From: Alphaproteobacteria bacterium
GTDB lineage: Bacteria > Pseudomonadota > Alphaproteobacteria > CASFRQ01 > SAAU01
Length of the DNA: 64,000 nt
NCBI GenBank assembly: GCA_009929265.1
Contig: SAAU01000006.1
Location: forward strand, 1-64,000
Direction of reading: 5' to 3'
The notes below the pieces were generated by a model that saw nothing but the letters and a program-made list of their open reading frames with translations, made no database searches and was not told the origin of the DNA. The position numbers and the translations under genes were made by a program. Shown one piece after another: positions 1-8,844 of the stretch; the stretch's first letter is position 1; every line of letters begins with the position of its first letter.

Positions 1-220
1 TCCCCTATTTAAGTTAGCCCCTTTTAATCCTTTTTACATAAAAGCTTGTAGAATTACTGTTCCTATGAATGATAGCTAAAAACTTCTAAAATCTCCACTT
101 TACCCCCCCTATAAAATTTTACCTTAAGACTTTTTTCTGTTAAAAGAGCTGGCAATTTTTTCTCGCAAAAAACTTTTCCTTTTTTTAAATAAGGGCGTTA
201 TTTTTTTAATTAAATAATAA
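1..220. other. AT-rich intergenic sequence, no gene seen
   Basis: I see no open frame with a ribosome site and no RNA gene here. The stretch is rich in T and A runs and ends just before the promoter of the first gene. The end of an upstream gene may lie outside the window. Confidence 0.5.
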
Positions 221-248
221 TTGACAAAAATAAAAGAAGGGCTATATT
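221..248 (+). promoter_or_regulatory. Sigma-70-type promoter for the gene at 297
   Basis: TTGACA at 221-226 and TATATT at 243-248 are 16 nt apart. The expected start of transcription is near 255, giving a leader of about 40 nt that ends in the ribosome site GAAGG before the ATG at 297. Confidence 0.7.
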
Positions 249-296
249 CTTGTAAATAGGTAAATTTTTAAAAAGTTAAAACAAAAGAAGGTGTAA

Positions 297-770
297 ATGT
301 CAAGAATCGAAGTTCATGGAGTAAAAGACATCGAAAGCAACCCTTATGTAGAAAAATTCTGTAGGGCTCTGTTAGATGGAAAAGAAGAAGATCTTTTGCT
401 TTTATCAAAAGACATAAAAGAACATCCTGAAGTGAAAAAGGTGATTTTTGTTTACTATTCAAATGAACAGGAATTTAGATGTCTCGTCCCTTTAATTGCC
501 GAGGCTGTCCATATCGGAGATGTCAATATTGTTAAAAATCTTATTAAAAAGGGTTTTTCTTTGGATCCAGAAGTAAAATATGAAAAAATTGAATTTGATT
601 CAAAAAAAGATGGCTTTTTTTGGAGAGAAACCTCTTCTATTTCAACACTAGAATTAGCTAAAAATAAAATCAAGATGACTGATTTGATTGTAAAATATTT
701 AAATAAACAAAAATCTTTAAAGAAACTGCACCTTTTGTTTCTCCATCAGAATCGAGGAAGATCTTTTTAA
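297..770 (+). CDS. Hypothetical protein, ankyrin-like segment
   Basis: A 157-residue soluble protein that I cannot assign to a named family. Residues about 65-85 (EAVHIGDVNIVKNLIKKGF) read like one ankyrin helix pair, and a second helical part with ELAKNK follows about residue 120, so a degenerate ankyrin-like fold is possible. There is no signal peptide or membrane segment. The ATG has a GAAGG ribosome site and a good promoter upstream. Its stop codon shares bases with the next start (770), so the two genes are translationally coupled and probably act together. Function is unknown. Confidence 0.6.
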   Translation: MSRIEVHGVKDIESNPYVEKFCRALLDGKEEDLLLLSKDIKEHPEVKKVIFVYYSNEQEFRCLVPLIAEAVHIGDVNIVKNLIKKGFSLDPEVKYEKIEFDSKKDGFFWRETSSISTLELAKNKIKMTDLIVKYLNKQKSLKKLHLLFLHQNRGRSF

Positions 771-1927
771 TGGAAGATAAATCTCAAAAAATTTGGAATA
801 AGACTTTGGATGAACTTGGATTCCAATCTGAGTTAAAAAAGAATGCTTTTTATCGCGTTATCAGATTTTTGATTTTTAGAGACGCAAAAGAAAACAAGTC
901 CAATCCTTTTTTGAAAGAAGTTTCCTCCGTTGGAGAGGCGAGAATCCTGCTAGAGGACTTTTTACAAGAAGCGTTTCATCGTAGATGGAATCTTGAACGG
1001 ACAGATATGAGGCTTAATGAAATTTTTTCAGAAAATATTGTTAATGAAATGAGGGAAGTTTTTCAAGATCTTGGAATGGTAGATCCGATAGAGCCTTCTT
1101 ATAAAAAATATGATGTCGTCCTTATTTTAGGTGCAGTTCAAGGCTGTATGGAAGATAGATTAGAATCCTTTTTAGATAAATCGAAACTCAAAAAAACACG
1201 GAAATTTCAATTAAAATCTGGCGTCAGCACGCAAGCTTTAGTCGGACTTGGTTCTCAAAGAATGTTGTGGCCTTTAATTGAAAAACAAGGGGAATTTCGC
1301 GCGAAAGAACCTCTTTTATTGGATATTTTAGCTGAACGTCTTGGAAATTCTTTAAAGCAAGAAATTTCTGCCAAAGATGTTTTTAATAAGTGTGTTGAAA
1401 TTGCTAAAACTATTCCAAAAGAAGAAAGAACAGTTGTCAGTATTACAGATAAAGTGTCAAAGGATTCTTTTTTTAAAACGGTTAAATGGCCAACAGAAGC
1501 TGAGGCTCTTTCTTTTTGCCTAAAAACACATCCACTTTTGCGAACGGAAAAGGTTTATGTTGTAGATACACCTAATATTAGGTTGAAAGACGGAACGTAT
1601 CGTCGTGCAAATACAATAGATACCTATCGCGAGTTTATGAAGGAATATCCTGAGGTTTTTAATAAAAAATCAAAAATTTTGCTAGTTTCAGAGCAGCCTT
1701 ATTCTCTCAGTCAATTAGAGGGCGCAAAATTTTGTTTCCCTGAAAATATAGAGGTGGATGTTTTGGCGGAAGGTTCGGAAAATAAAGGAACCCTTGCTTC
1801 AAAAAATAAAGAGCTTGAGCTTTTAACGGATTCGTTTATAGGCTTAATTCATATTAAAAATCAAAATCAATTTGAAGAGAAAAAACGGAATTTAGCTCTT
1901 TTTCAAAAGCATTTTGAAAGAGGATAA
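770..1927 (+). CDS. Hypothetical protein, possibly DUF218 (YdcF/SanA)-like
   Basis: A 385-residue protein without signal peptide or membrane segment. A strand-like motif VVLILGAVQGCMEDRL near residue 125 and a later ILLVSEQPYSLSQLEGA near residue 305 resemble in order and spacing the two conserved blocks of DUF218 (YdcF/SanA-type) proteins, where an N-terminal 'VLGGG...RL' strand is followed by a 'TSxxHxxRA' block. The match is by eye and weak; the protein is longer than typical DUF218 proteins. Its start overlaps the preceding stop, so both genes form one operon that ends before the rimP promoter. A different Rossmann-like fold is equally possible. Confidence 0.5.
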   Translation: MEDKSQKIWNKTLDELGFQSELKKNAFYRVIRFLIFRDAKENKSNPFLKEVSSVGEARILLEDFLQEAFHRRWNLERTDMRLNEIFSENIVNEMREVFQDLGMVDPIEPSYKKYDVVLILGAVQGCMEDRLESFLDKSKLKKTRKFQLKSGVSTQALVGLGSQRMLWPLIEKQGEFRAKEPLLLDILAERLGNSLKQEISAKDVFNKCVEIAKTIPKEERTVVSITDKVSKDSFFKTVKWPTEAEALSFCLKTHPLLRTEKVYVVDTPNIRLKDGTYRRANTIDTYREFMKEYPEVFNKKSKILLVSEQPYSLSQLEGAKFCFPENIEVDVLAEGSENKGTLASKNKELELLTDSFIGLIHIKNQNQFEEKKRNLALFQKHFERG

Positions 1928-1948
1928 AAATCTTGTTAAAAAAAGGGC

Positions 1949-1977
1949 TTGCAAAAGAAATGAAAAGAAGATATAAA
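1949..1977 (+). promoter_or_regulatory. Promoter of the rimP-nusA-infB operon
   Basis: TTGCAA at 1949-1954 and TATAAA at 1972-1977 with the ideal 17-nt spacing. Transcription should start near 1984, leaving a leader of about 80 nt before rimP that contains a terminator-like hairpin. Confidence 0.75.
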
Positions 1978-2012
1978 GAATTCATATTCTTATAGCTCAA
2001 TAGAGAAATAGG

Positions 2013-2040
2013 GGTGGGGCTTTTCGTCCCGCCTTTTTTT
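2013..2040 (+). terminator. Terminator hairpin in the rimP leader (putative attenuator)
   Basis: GGTGGGGC (2013-2020) pairs over 8 bp with GTCCCGCC (2026-2033) around the loop TTTTC, followed at once by seven T. It lies between a strong promoter and the rimP start, only about 30 nt into the transcript, so it would stop most transcripts before the operon unless read through. A terminator-linked leader upstream of rimP is known from enterobacteria; NusA, encoded by the second gene, acts at such hairpins, so feedback control is a reasonable inference. Alternatively it ends transcription from the genes at 297-1927. Confidence 0.75.
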
Positions 2041-2063
2041 ATAACCAAAAATTAGGATAAAAA

Positions 2064-2555
2064 ATGGGAATTACAGAACAAATAGAACAAATAATTACAC
2101 CGTCTTTGGAAAGTATGGGATATGAGGTTGTTCGTGTTTTATTTCACGACGCAGAAGGAAATAGAACGCTTCAAATTATGGTAGAACGCCTAGATGAAAA
2201 ACCAATGCAAGTTGATAACTGTGCTGAGGCGAGTGGGGTTGTTTCTGCCCTTTTAGATGTGGAAGATCCCATTGAAGGTCGCTATCATTTAGAGGTTTCT
2301 TCTGCTGGAATTGACAGACCTTTAATTAAGATTAAAGACTTTATTCGTTTTACTGGATATGACGTTAAAATCGAAACCAAAACTCTTTTAAACAACAGAA
2401 AACGATTTAAAGGAAAAATACTAAAGGCTGATGAAAAAACAAATCAAATTGTTTTGGAAGAAGCCACAGGGGAAATCTCCCTTGCTTTTGATGATATTTC
2501 AAAGGCAAAATTAATTTTAACAGATGCTCTTTTAGCATTACATCAACAAAAATAA
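2064..2555 (+). CDS. rimP: Ribosome maturation factor RimP
   Basis: A 163-residue protein of the RimP (DUF150) family, needed for assembly of the 30S ribosomal subunit. The family pattern is visible: an N-terminal alpha/beta domain with SLESMGYEVVRV, the segment VDNCAEASGVVSALLD, and the hallmark YHLEVSSAGIDRPL near residue 75, then a C-terminal SH3-like barrel (residues about 90-160). It is first in the long operon that continues with nusA 11 nt downstream, the standard order in proteobacteria. The start is supported by AGGAT upstream of the ATG. The leader hairpin probably controls it. Confidence 0.95.
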   Translation: MGITEQIEQIITPSLESMGYEVVRVLFHDAEGNRTLQIMVERLDEKPMQVDNCAEASGVVSALLDVEDPIEGRYHLEVSSAGIDRPLIKIKDFIRFTGYDVKIETKTLLNNRKRFKGKILKADEKTNQIVLEEATGEISLAFDDISKAKLILTDALLALHQQK

Positions 2556-2566
2556 AGGAAGAAAAA

Positions 2567-4078
2567 ATGGGATTAACAGCTACTCTGCCTCGTCCAGAAC
2601 TTCTCCAAATTGCTGAAGTTGTGGCGCGTGAAAAAGGAATTGAAAAAGACGACGTTTTAACAGCAATGGAACAAGCAATTCAAAGAGCGGGTCGTTCTAA
2701 ATACGGAACCGAATATGATATTCGGGCAACAATTGATAGAAAAACAGGGGAAATTTCCTTGGCGCGTTATGTCGAAATTGTTGATGAAGTTGAAAATGAA
2801 TCTATTCAAATTTCTTTAGCTGATGCAAGAAAAGATAATTCTTTTGCAAAGTTAGGAGATTTTATTATTGATCCCCTTCCTCCAATTGAATTTGGACGTA
2901 TTGCAGCCCAAATTGCAAAGCAGGTGATTGTTCAAAAAATTAGAGATTCTGAAAGAGAACATCAATTTGAAGATTATAAAGATAAAGTAGGCCAAATTGT
3001 TAACGGAATTGTTAAACGGGTTGAAATGGGAAATGTTGTTGTTGATCTTGGAAAAGCAGAAGCAATTTTAAGACGCGATGAGATGATTCCTCGGGAAACT
3101 TTTAGAGTAGGGGATAGAGTGCGGGCTTATCTTTTGGATGTTCGCCAAGAAAGTAGAGGCCCTCAAATATTTTTAACACGATCCCACCCACAATTTTTGG
3201 CAAAACTCTTCACACAAGAAGTTCCTGAAATTTATGACGGGATTATTGAAATTAAAAATGTAGTTAGAGATGCCGGATCCCGTTCTAAAATTGCTGTTAT
3301 TTCAAAAGATAATACAATTGATCCAAGAGGCGCTTGTATCGGGCTTCGTGGGGTTCGAGTTCAAGCGATTGTTGCTGAATTACAAGGGGAAAAAATTGAT
3401 ATTGTTCAATGGTCTCCAGATGTAGCGACATTTATTGTCAATGCCTTGTATCCAACTGAGGTGACAAAAATTGTTTTGGATGAAGAAACAAATAACGCTG
3501 AAGTGATTGTGCCAGATGAAGAACTTTCTCAAGCCATTGGGCGTCGGGGACAAAATGTTCGTTTGGTTTCTCAATTAACTGGCTGGCATATCGACATTAT
3601 GAATGAAAAAGAAGAGGTAGAACAACGTCAAATTGAAACCAAAGAAAAGGTAGATTTATTTATTAAAGCTTTGGACGTTGATGATATGATTGCTCATCTT
3701 TTGGTTCAAGAAGGCTTCTCAACACTTCAAGAAATTGCCTATGTGGAAAAAGATGAACTTCTTTCTATTGAAGGGTTTGATGAGGGAATTGTTGAAGAAC
3801 TTCAAAAACGGGCAGAAAATTATTTGGTTAAAAAAGACGAAGAAAATGAAAAGAAAATCAAGGAATTTGACCTAAAAGATGATTTGAAATCTTTTGAAGA
3901 TTTGACACAAGATCAACTTGTTCTTTTAGGCGAAAAAGGAATTAAAACTTTGGATGATTTTGCAGATCTTTCTTCAGAAGAATTGATTGAAATTTTTGGG
4001 GAAGATTTTCCAGAAGATGAAGCCAATATTTTAATCATGAAAGCAAGGGAGCATTGGTTTGAAGACGAAAACGTCTAA
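2567..4078 (+). CDS. nusA: Transcription termination/antitermination protein NusA
   Basis: A 503-residue NusA that binds RNA polymerase and nascent RNA and tunes pausing, termination and antitermination. Domains in order: the N-terminal polymerase-binding domain (about 1-130), an S1 domain (about 135-200), two KH domains including GACIGLRGVRVQAI near residue 255 and AIGRRGQNVRLVSQ near 325, and a C-terminal acidic region with two helix-hairpin-helix repeats (about 365-500). Length and layout match the alphaproteobacterial form. It follows rimP by 11 nt and overlaps the next gene by 20 nt. It may feed back on the leader terminator at 2013. Confidence 0.97.
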   Translation: MGLTATLPRPELLQIAEVVAREKGIEKDDVLTAMEQAIQRAGRSKYGTEYDIRATIDRKTGEISLARYVEIVDEVENESIQISLADARKDNSFAKLGDFIIDPLPPIEFGRIAAQIAKQVIVQKIRDSEREHQFEDYKDKVGQIVNGIVKRVEMGNVVVDLGKAEAILRRDEMIPRETFRVGDRVRAYLLDVRQESRGPQIFLTRSHPQFLAKLFTQEVPEIYDGIIEIKNVVRDAGSRSKIAVISKDNTIDPRGACIGLRGVRVQAIVAELQGEKIDIVQWSPDVATFIVNALYPTEVTKIVLDEETNNAEVIVPDEELSQAIGRRGQNVRLVSQLTGWHIDIMNEKEEVEQRQIETKEKVDLFIKALDVDDMIAHLLVQEGFSTLQEIAYVEKDELLSIEGFDEGIVEELQKRAENYLVKKDEENEKKIKEFDLKDDLKSFEDLTQDQLVLLGEKGIKTLDDFADLSSEELIEIFGEDFPEDEANILIMKAREHWFEDENV

Positions 4079-4682
4079 AACAAAAACAGATTTAAAAGAT
4101 AATTTAAGGACCTGTTTGATAACGCGAAAAGCTCTTCCAAAAGAAGAGCTCCTTCGGTTTGTTATCTCTGATGAAGGGGACCTTGTTTTTGATTTGGAAA
4201 ATAAATTGCCAGGAAGAGGATTTTGGCTGCTTGCTGATAAAAAAGTCCTCCAAGAAGCTCTTTTGAAAAAACCTTTTCACACGCCTAAACTTAAAATTGA
4301 AGAAGGTTTTGAAAAGAAGGTTGAAGAACGTTTACTTAAACGGATTTTGTCTTTTATTGGGCTGGCTAAAAAATCTGGCGTTTTAATTGCAGGGTTTGAT
4401 TCAGTAAAAATCAATCTTATCAAAGAAAAACTTCAAATTTTATTTTTAGCGTCAGATGGAGCGGAAAATGGGCAAGAAAAGGTTAACGCTGTTTTGGAAA
4501 AAATGGTGAAAAAACCTTTGATATGTTCTGACTTTTCATCTAAAGAGCTGGCTTTTTCTCTGAATCGTGATAAAGTCGTTTATATGGGTGTGACAGAGTC
4601 GGCTTTTGCCGATTCTTTTGAAAAAGAATTAAATAGATATCATGCGTTCCTTTGTTCGGAACATTTAACGAGAGGCTTATAG
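4059..4682 (+). CDS. YlxR/DUF448 domain fused to an L7Ae-like RNA-binding domain
   Basis: A 207-residue RNA-binding protein. Residues about 12-80 are the YlxR (DUF448) domain with the signature RTCLITRKALPKEELLRFV and GRGFWL; residues about 95-190 resemble the L7Ae/L30e kink-turn-binding fold, with IGLAKKSGVLIAGFDSVK. The two-domain fusion is the usual alphaproteobacterial version of what are separate ylxR and ylxQ genes in Firmicutes. The start is a TTG inside the end of nusA, 20 nt before the nusA stop, with AAGGGAG (4045-4051) as ribosome site; no ATG gives a full YlxR domain. It sits between nusA and infB as expected. Confidence 0.9.
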   Translation: MKTKTSKTKTDLKDNLRTCLITRKALPKEELLRFVISDEGDLVFDLENKLPGRGFWLLADKKVLQEALLKKPFHTPKLKIEEGFEKKVEERLLKRILSFIGLAKKSGVLIAGFDSVKINLIKEKLQILFLASDGAENGQEKVNAVLEKMVKKPLICSDFSSKELAFSLNRDKVVYMGVTESAFADSFEKELNRYHAFLCSEHLTRGL

Positions 4683-4685
4683 GAT

Positions 4686-7148
4686 ATGACAGAAGAGATT
4701 AAAAAGAAAAAACCTTCAACATTGACACTTGGATTACATAAAGCAACAGAGGGATCTGTAAAAAATACTTCTGGAGCTTCTCGATCGAATGGTATTCGTG
4801 TCGAAGTTCGTAAAAAACGCTTTGTGACAAGGCCTTCCGTTCGAAAAGTTGATTTGATTGATGGGGAAAAAGCAAATAGATTGAAGGTTTTAAAAGCAGC
4901 TTTAAAGGCTGATGAAGAAGCCAAAGAGCTTCAAAAGAAAGAAGCTGAAACTTTGAAAAAACAGCAAGAAGCTTTGGCAAAAGAAGCCGAAGCTCAAAAA
5001 GAGAATTTAGTTCAAGAAGAAATCGAAAATTTCAAAGAAGTTTCTTTGAAAGAGGATGTAAAAGAGGACGTAAAAGAAGAGATTCCCTCTAAAAAAGAAG
5101 CTCCTCCAAAAGAGAAAAAATTTGAAAATGAAGAAGAAAAAACATCTTCTTGGAAAACAGTAAAACATAAAACTCATCCAGAAAGCACTGAAGAATTGGC
5201 AACACCACGTCGGAAAAAGGATTCCGAATATCGTCGTCAAAATTCTAGAATTGATGTGTTTAATTTGGACGAAGATGGCGAAGAAATTGGACGTCGTCGT
5301 CGGTCTTTGGCTTCCATCAAACGGGCGAGAGAAAAAGAAAGATTGAAACATGCTGAAAGTTTGAAAACAGCTGAAAAAATATCAAGAGAAGTGACGATTC
5401 CAGAAACGATTACAGTTCAAGAATTGGCAAATCGTATGGCTGAACGTGGCGTTGATGTTGTTAAGGTTTTAATGAAGCTTGGGATGATGGTGACGATTAC
5501 ACAAACCATTGATGCCGATACAGCAGAATTGGTTGTCAGCGAATTTGGACATAAAACTCATAGAGTTGCTGATGCTGATATTGAAGACGGTCTTAAAGGT
5601 CAAGACGATGATCCAAGCTCTTTGATTCCACGTTCTCCTGTTGTGACAGTTATGGGGCACGTTGATCACGGAAAAACATCTTTATTAGATGCTTTGCGTT
5701 CAACCCATGTTGTTGAAGGGGAAGCTGGCGGAATTACGCAGCACATTGGGGCTTATCAAGTTCAAATGAAAACAGGACAAAAAGTCACCTTTATTGACAC
5801 CCCGGGACATGCTGCTTTTACAGAAATGCGGGCACGTGGGGCCTCTGTGACGGACGTTGTGATTTTGGTTGTGGCAGCAAATGATGGGGTGATGCCTCAA
5901 ACAATTGAAGCTATCCACCATGCGCAAGCCGCGGGTGTTCCTATTGTCGTTGCCATTAACAAAATGGATTTACCAGGGGCTGATCCTAACAGAGTTCGAA
6001 CAGATCTTCTTCAACATAACGTGATTGTTGAACAAATGGGGGGAGATGTTCTTTCCGTTGAAGTTTCTGCCAAAAAGAGAACAAACCTTGAAAAATTGAT
6101 TGAAGCTGTTTTGCTTCAAGCTGAAGTTTTGGATTTAAAAGCTAATCCAAATAGATTGGCTCAAGGGGTTGTGATTGAAGCTCGAATGGAAAAAGGGCGT
6201 GGACCTGTTGCAACAGTTTTGGTTCAACGCGGGACATTAAAAATGGGTGATGTTTTTGTTGCCGGTGCTGAATTTGGTCGGGTGCGTTCTGCTTTTGATG
6301 ACAAAGGTCAAAAGGTTGAAAGTGCGGGGCCTGCTGTTCCAGTTGAGGTCATTGGACTTCAAGGGGTTCCTTCTGCTGGAGATGATTTTATTGTTGTTGA
6401 AGAAGAAAATAAAGCGCGTGAAATTGCAAATTACAGAACAAGAAAAGCACGTGAAATTCTTCAAGTGAAGAGTAAATCTGGCACGTTAATGGAACAAATG
6501 GCAGCCCAAATTAAAGCAGGTAAAATGAAAGAAGTTCCTGTTGTCATTAAGGCTGATGTTCAAGGATCTGTAGAAGCTTTAGTCGGAACCTTAAACAAAA
6601 TTGCAAATGATGAAGTTCGGGTTCATGTTTTACATGCTGCTGTGGGCGGAATTAACGAATCTGATGTCACTTTAGCACGGGCGTCCAAGGCAACTGTCAT
6701 TGGATTTAATGTTCGGGCCAATCCACAGGCAAGAGAGCTTGCACGCAGAGACGGTGTTGATTTAAGATACTACTCCATTATTTATGATGTGGTTGATGAA
6801 ATGAAAAAGGCCGTTGAAGGGCTTTTGACTCCAGAATTGAAAGAGAAAATTTTGGGCTATGCTGAAGTGCGTCAAGTTTTCAACATCACAAAGGTTGGAA
6901 AAATTGCTGGATGTATGGTGACAGAAAAACTTATCAAACGTTCGGCAAAAGCAAGATTGTTGCGGGATAACGTGGTTATCTTTGATGGAAATTTGTCAGA
7001 ATTGAAACGTTTTAAGGATGATGTTCGTGAGGTTAAAGAAGGCTTTGATTGCGGAATTAGTTTTGAAAAATATGACGATATTAAAGTCGGGGATCAAATC
7101 GAATGTTATGAAGTTGAAGAAATTAAAGCAGAATTAAAGTTGGGTTAA
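4686..7148 (+). CDS. infB: Translation initiation factor IF-2
   Basis: An 820-residue IF-2, the GTPase that brings initiator tRNA to the ribosome and promotes subunit joining. The N-terminal 230 residues are a charged Lys/Glu-rich coiled coil typical of alphaproteobacteria, then an IF2-N module ([12 protein letters not shown]). The G domain has GHVDHGKT (about 324-331), DTPGH (about 372) and NKMD (about 425); domains II, III and the C-terminal tRNA-binding domain follow. The ATG comes 3 nt after the ylxR stop. No internal break is seen. Confidence 0.98.
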   Translation: MTEEIKKKKPSTLTLGLHKATEGSVKNTSGASRSNGIRVEVRKKRFVTRPSVRKVDLIDGEKANRLKVLKAALKADEEAKELQKKEAETLKKQQEALAKEAEAQKENLVQEEIENFKEVSLKEDVKEDVKEEIPSKKEAPPKEKKFENEEEKTSSWKTVKHKTHPESTEELATPRRKKDSEYRRQNSRIDVFNLDEDGEEIGRRRRSLASIKRAREKERLKHAESLKTAEKISREVTIPETITVQELANRMAERGVDVVKVLMKLGMMVTITQTIDADTAELVVSEFGHKTHRVADADIEDGLKGQDDDPSSLIPRSPVVTVMGHVDHGKTSLLDALRSTHVVEGEAGGITQHIGAYQVQMKTGQKVTFIDTPGHAAFTEMRARGASVTDVVILVVAANDGVMPQTIEAIHHAQAAGVPIVVAINKMDLPGADPNRVRTDLLQHNVIVEQMGGDVLSVEVSAKKRTNLEKLIEAVLLQAEVLDLKANPNRLAQGVVIEARMEKGRGPVATVLVQRGTLKMGDVFVAGAEFGRVRSAFDDKGQKVESAGPAVPVEVIGLQGVPSAGDDFIVVEEENKAREIANYRTRKAREILQVKSKSGTLMEQMAAQIKAGKMKEVPVVIKADVQGSVEALVGTLNKIANDEVRVHVLHAAVGGINESDVTLARASKATVIGFNVRANPQARELARRDGVDLRYYSIIYDVVDEMKKAVEGLLTPELKEKILGYAEVRQVFNITKVGKIAGCMVTEKLIKRSAKARLLRDNVVIFDGNLSELKRFKDDVREVKEGFDCGISFEKYDDIKVGDQIECYEVEEIKAELKLG

Positions 7149-7151
7149 AAG

Positions 7152-7547
7152 ATGAAAAACTTAAAAAGAATGCCTTCGGAAAGACAACTTCGTGTTTCGG
7201 AAGAAATTAGACGGACTTTAGCTCAAACTTTTACTTTTGAAGATTTTTATTCTATCGGATTGGAACGGGGATTTCTTATGGTTACGGAAGTTCAGATTTC
7301 CCCTGACTTTTCCTATTCGACCGTTTTTATACGAGCGATTGGAAATAAAGATTCTGAAGAGCTTTGTGTTTTATTAAATAAATACAAAGGGTTGTTTCGC
7401 AAGATTTTATCTTCAAAGTTAAAATTAAGAGTGACGCCTGATTTAATTTTCAAAGTGGACGAAAGTTTTGATGAAGCTCAAAAAATTGAAGATATTTTGC
7501 ACTCTGATCATGTGAAGCAAGATTTGAATAAAAAGGATACTCAATGA
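7152..7547 (+). CDS. rbfA: 30S ribosome-binding factor RbfA
   Basis: A 131-residue RbfA, a cold-shock-related factor that binds immature 30S subunits and helps finish 16S rRNA 5' end processing. The family pattern is clear: RQLRVSEEIRRTLA at residues about 10-23, then EVQISPDFSYSTVFIRAIG (about 46-64) and the C-terminal KVDESFDEAQKIEDIL. It has the small KH-like fold size. It starts 3 nt after infB and overlaps truB by 4 nt (ATGA), so the three are translationally coupled. Confidence 0.95.
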   Translation: MKNLKRMPSERQLRVSEEIRRTLAQTFTFEDFYSIGLERGFLMVTEVQISPDFSYSTVFIRAIGNKDSEELCVLLNKYKGLFRKILSSKLKLRVTPDLIFKVDESFDEAQKIEDILHSDHVKQDLNKKDTQ

Positions 7548-8452
7548 GCGAAAAGAAGGCTCTCCCTTCTTCGGATATAAACGGTTGGCTTATTTTAGAT
7601 AAACCTTATCAAATGAGCTCTGCTCGTGCAGTTGCGATTGTCAAAAGGCTTTTAGGGGTTTCTAAAATTGGACATGCAGGAACATTAGATCCTTTGGCAA
7701 CAGGGGTTTTACCTTTGGCGATTGGAAAAGCAACCCGAACGATTGCCTTTACCATGGATGGGCAAAAGGAATATGAATTTGAAATTACCTTTGGTCAATC
7801 CCGCACAACGGATGATTTAGAAGGCGACGTTTTAGAGGAAAGTTCCTTTTTACCAACAAAAGAGGATATTGAAAAAGTCCTTCCTTTTTTTCAAGGGAAA
7901 ATTAAACAACGTCCGCCTATTTTTTCTGCTTTAAAGGTAGAAGGAAAAAGGGCGTATGATTTGGCCCGAAAAGGAAAAGAGGTTGATCTTCTTTCTCGCG
8001 AAATTGAAATTTTTGATTTAACCCTTTTAGCGCAAACTGAAACAAATAAATTTTCCTTTAAAACGACATGTTCTAAAGGAACGTATGTGCGCGCTCTTGC
8101 AAGGGATATTGCCGAAAAAGTAGGATCAAAAGGATTTGTTTCTGCTCTTCGGCGGACAAAATGCCACACTTTTTCGATTCAAGATGCGATTTTACTGGAA
8201 TTTCTTGAACAAAAGGTGCATAATAACAACTGCTTAGATTTAATTCTCCCAGTCCGAACGGCGCTGACCGACATCTTGGAGCTCGCTTTGACGGAAACGG
8301 AATTAAATGAATTGTCTTTTGGAAGGGCTTTTCCTTCCCGATTCCAAAATTTGGAAGAAGGAAAGGTTTATCAAGCCACATTTAACGGACAGTTAATAGC
8401 ACTTGTCACCCAAAAGGAAGATATGATTCTTCCCTATAAGGTGTTTATTTAA
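7544..8452 (+). CDS. truB: tRNA pseudouridine(55) synthase TruB
   Basis: A 302-residue TruB that makes pseudouridine 55 in the T-loop of tRNAs. The catalytic motif [11 protein letters not shown] is present with Asp49 as nucleophile; GWLILDKP at the N-terminus and the C-terminal motif [14 protein letters not shown] (about 175-190) are also family hallmarks. A small PUA-like tail follows. It overlaps rbfA by 4 nt and precedes rpsO by 28 nt, which is the common proteobacterial order. Confidence 0.97.
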   Translation: MSEKKALPSSDINGWLILDKPYQMSSARAVAIVKRLLGVSKIGHAGTLDPLATGVLPLAIGKATRTIAFTMDGQKEYEFEITFGQSRTTDDLEGDVLEESSFLPTKEDIEKVLPFFQGKIKQRPPIFSALKVEGKRAYDLARKGKEVDLLSREIEIFDLTLLAQTETNKFSFKTTCSKGTYVRALARDIAEKVGSKGFVSALRRTKCHTFSIQDAILLEFLEQKVHNNNCLDLILPVRTALTDILELALTETELNELSFGRAFPSRFQNLEEGKVYQATFNGQLIALVTQKEDMILPYKVFI

Positions 8453-8480
8453 TATTTTAGTTTTTTTTAAGGAGAAAACG

Positions 8481-8750
8481 ATGTCGATTACAAACGAAAG
8501 AAAACAAGAACTTATCAAAGAATTTGCCACTAAAGAAGGTGACACAGGTTCTGCAGAAGTTCAAATTGCAGTTTTATCTGAAAGAATTGGAAACTTAACT
8601 GAGCACTTAAAGTCTCATAAAAAAGATTTCTCTTCAAGAAGAGGTTTACTTGCAATGGTTAGCAGCCGTCGGAAGCTTCTTGACTATGTCAAGGCTAAAG
8701 AGGTTGGTCGTTATGAAAAACTTATCGAACGCTTAGGTTTACGTAAGTAA
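8481..8750 (+). CDS. rpsO: 30S ribosomal protein S15
   Basis: An 89-residue S15, a primary binder of 16S rRNA in the 30S platform. The sequence has the family blocks [17 protein letters not shown] and [24 protein letters not shown], and ends in GLRK. Length is exactly typical. A strong AAGGAG site precedes the ATG. It is followed by a GC-rich hairpin before pnp, as in the classic rpsO-pnp arrangement. Confidence 0.98.
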   Translation: MSITNERKQELIKEFATKEGDTGSAEVQIAVLSERIGNLTEHLKSHKKDFSSRRGLLAMVSSRRKLLDYVKAKEVGRYEKLIERLGLRK

Positions 8751-8756
8751 TATTAA

Positions 8757-8784
8757 GAGGGGGGCTTATAAGTGAGCCCCTCCT
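8757..8784 (+). terminator. rpsO-pnp intergenic hairpin
   Basis: GAGGGGGGCT (8757-8766) pairs with AGCCCCTC (8775-8782), with two extra G in one arm. Only a short TTT follows, so it may be a weak terminator or an RNA-processing and stability hairpin. In enterobacteria a terminator and RNase III site occupy this place. Confidence 0.55.
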
Positions 8785-8844
8785 TTGATTGATGTTTTGT
8801 AGGTTGGATGTAGGTAGTAATTATTTTAGAAAGGTAAAAAAAAC

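Noticed and set aside
5007-5351. Minus-strand frames inside infB, pnp, dnaK and the restriction genes
   Set aside because: They are antisense shadows rich in Phe, Leu and Ser, without ribosome sites or recognisable domains, opposite to intact conserved genes.
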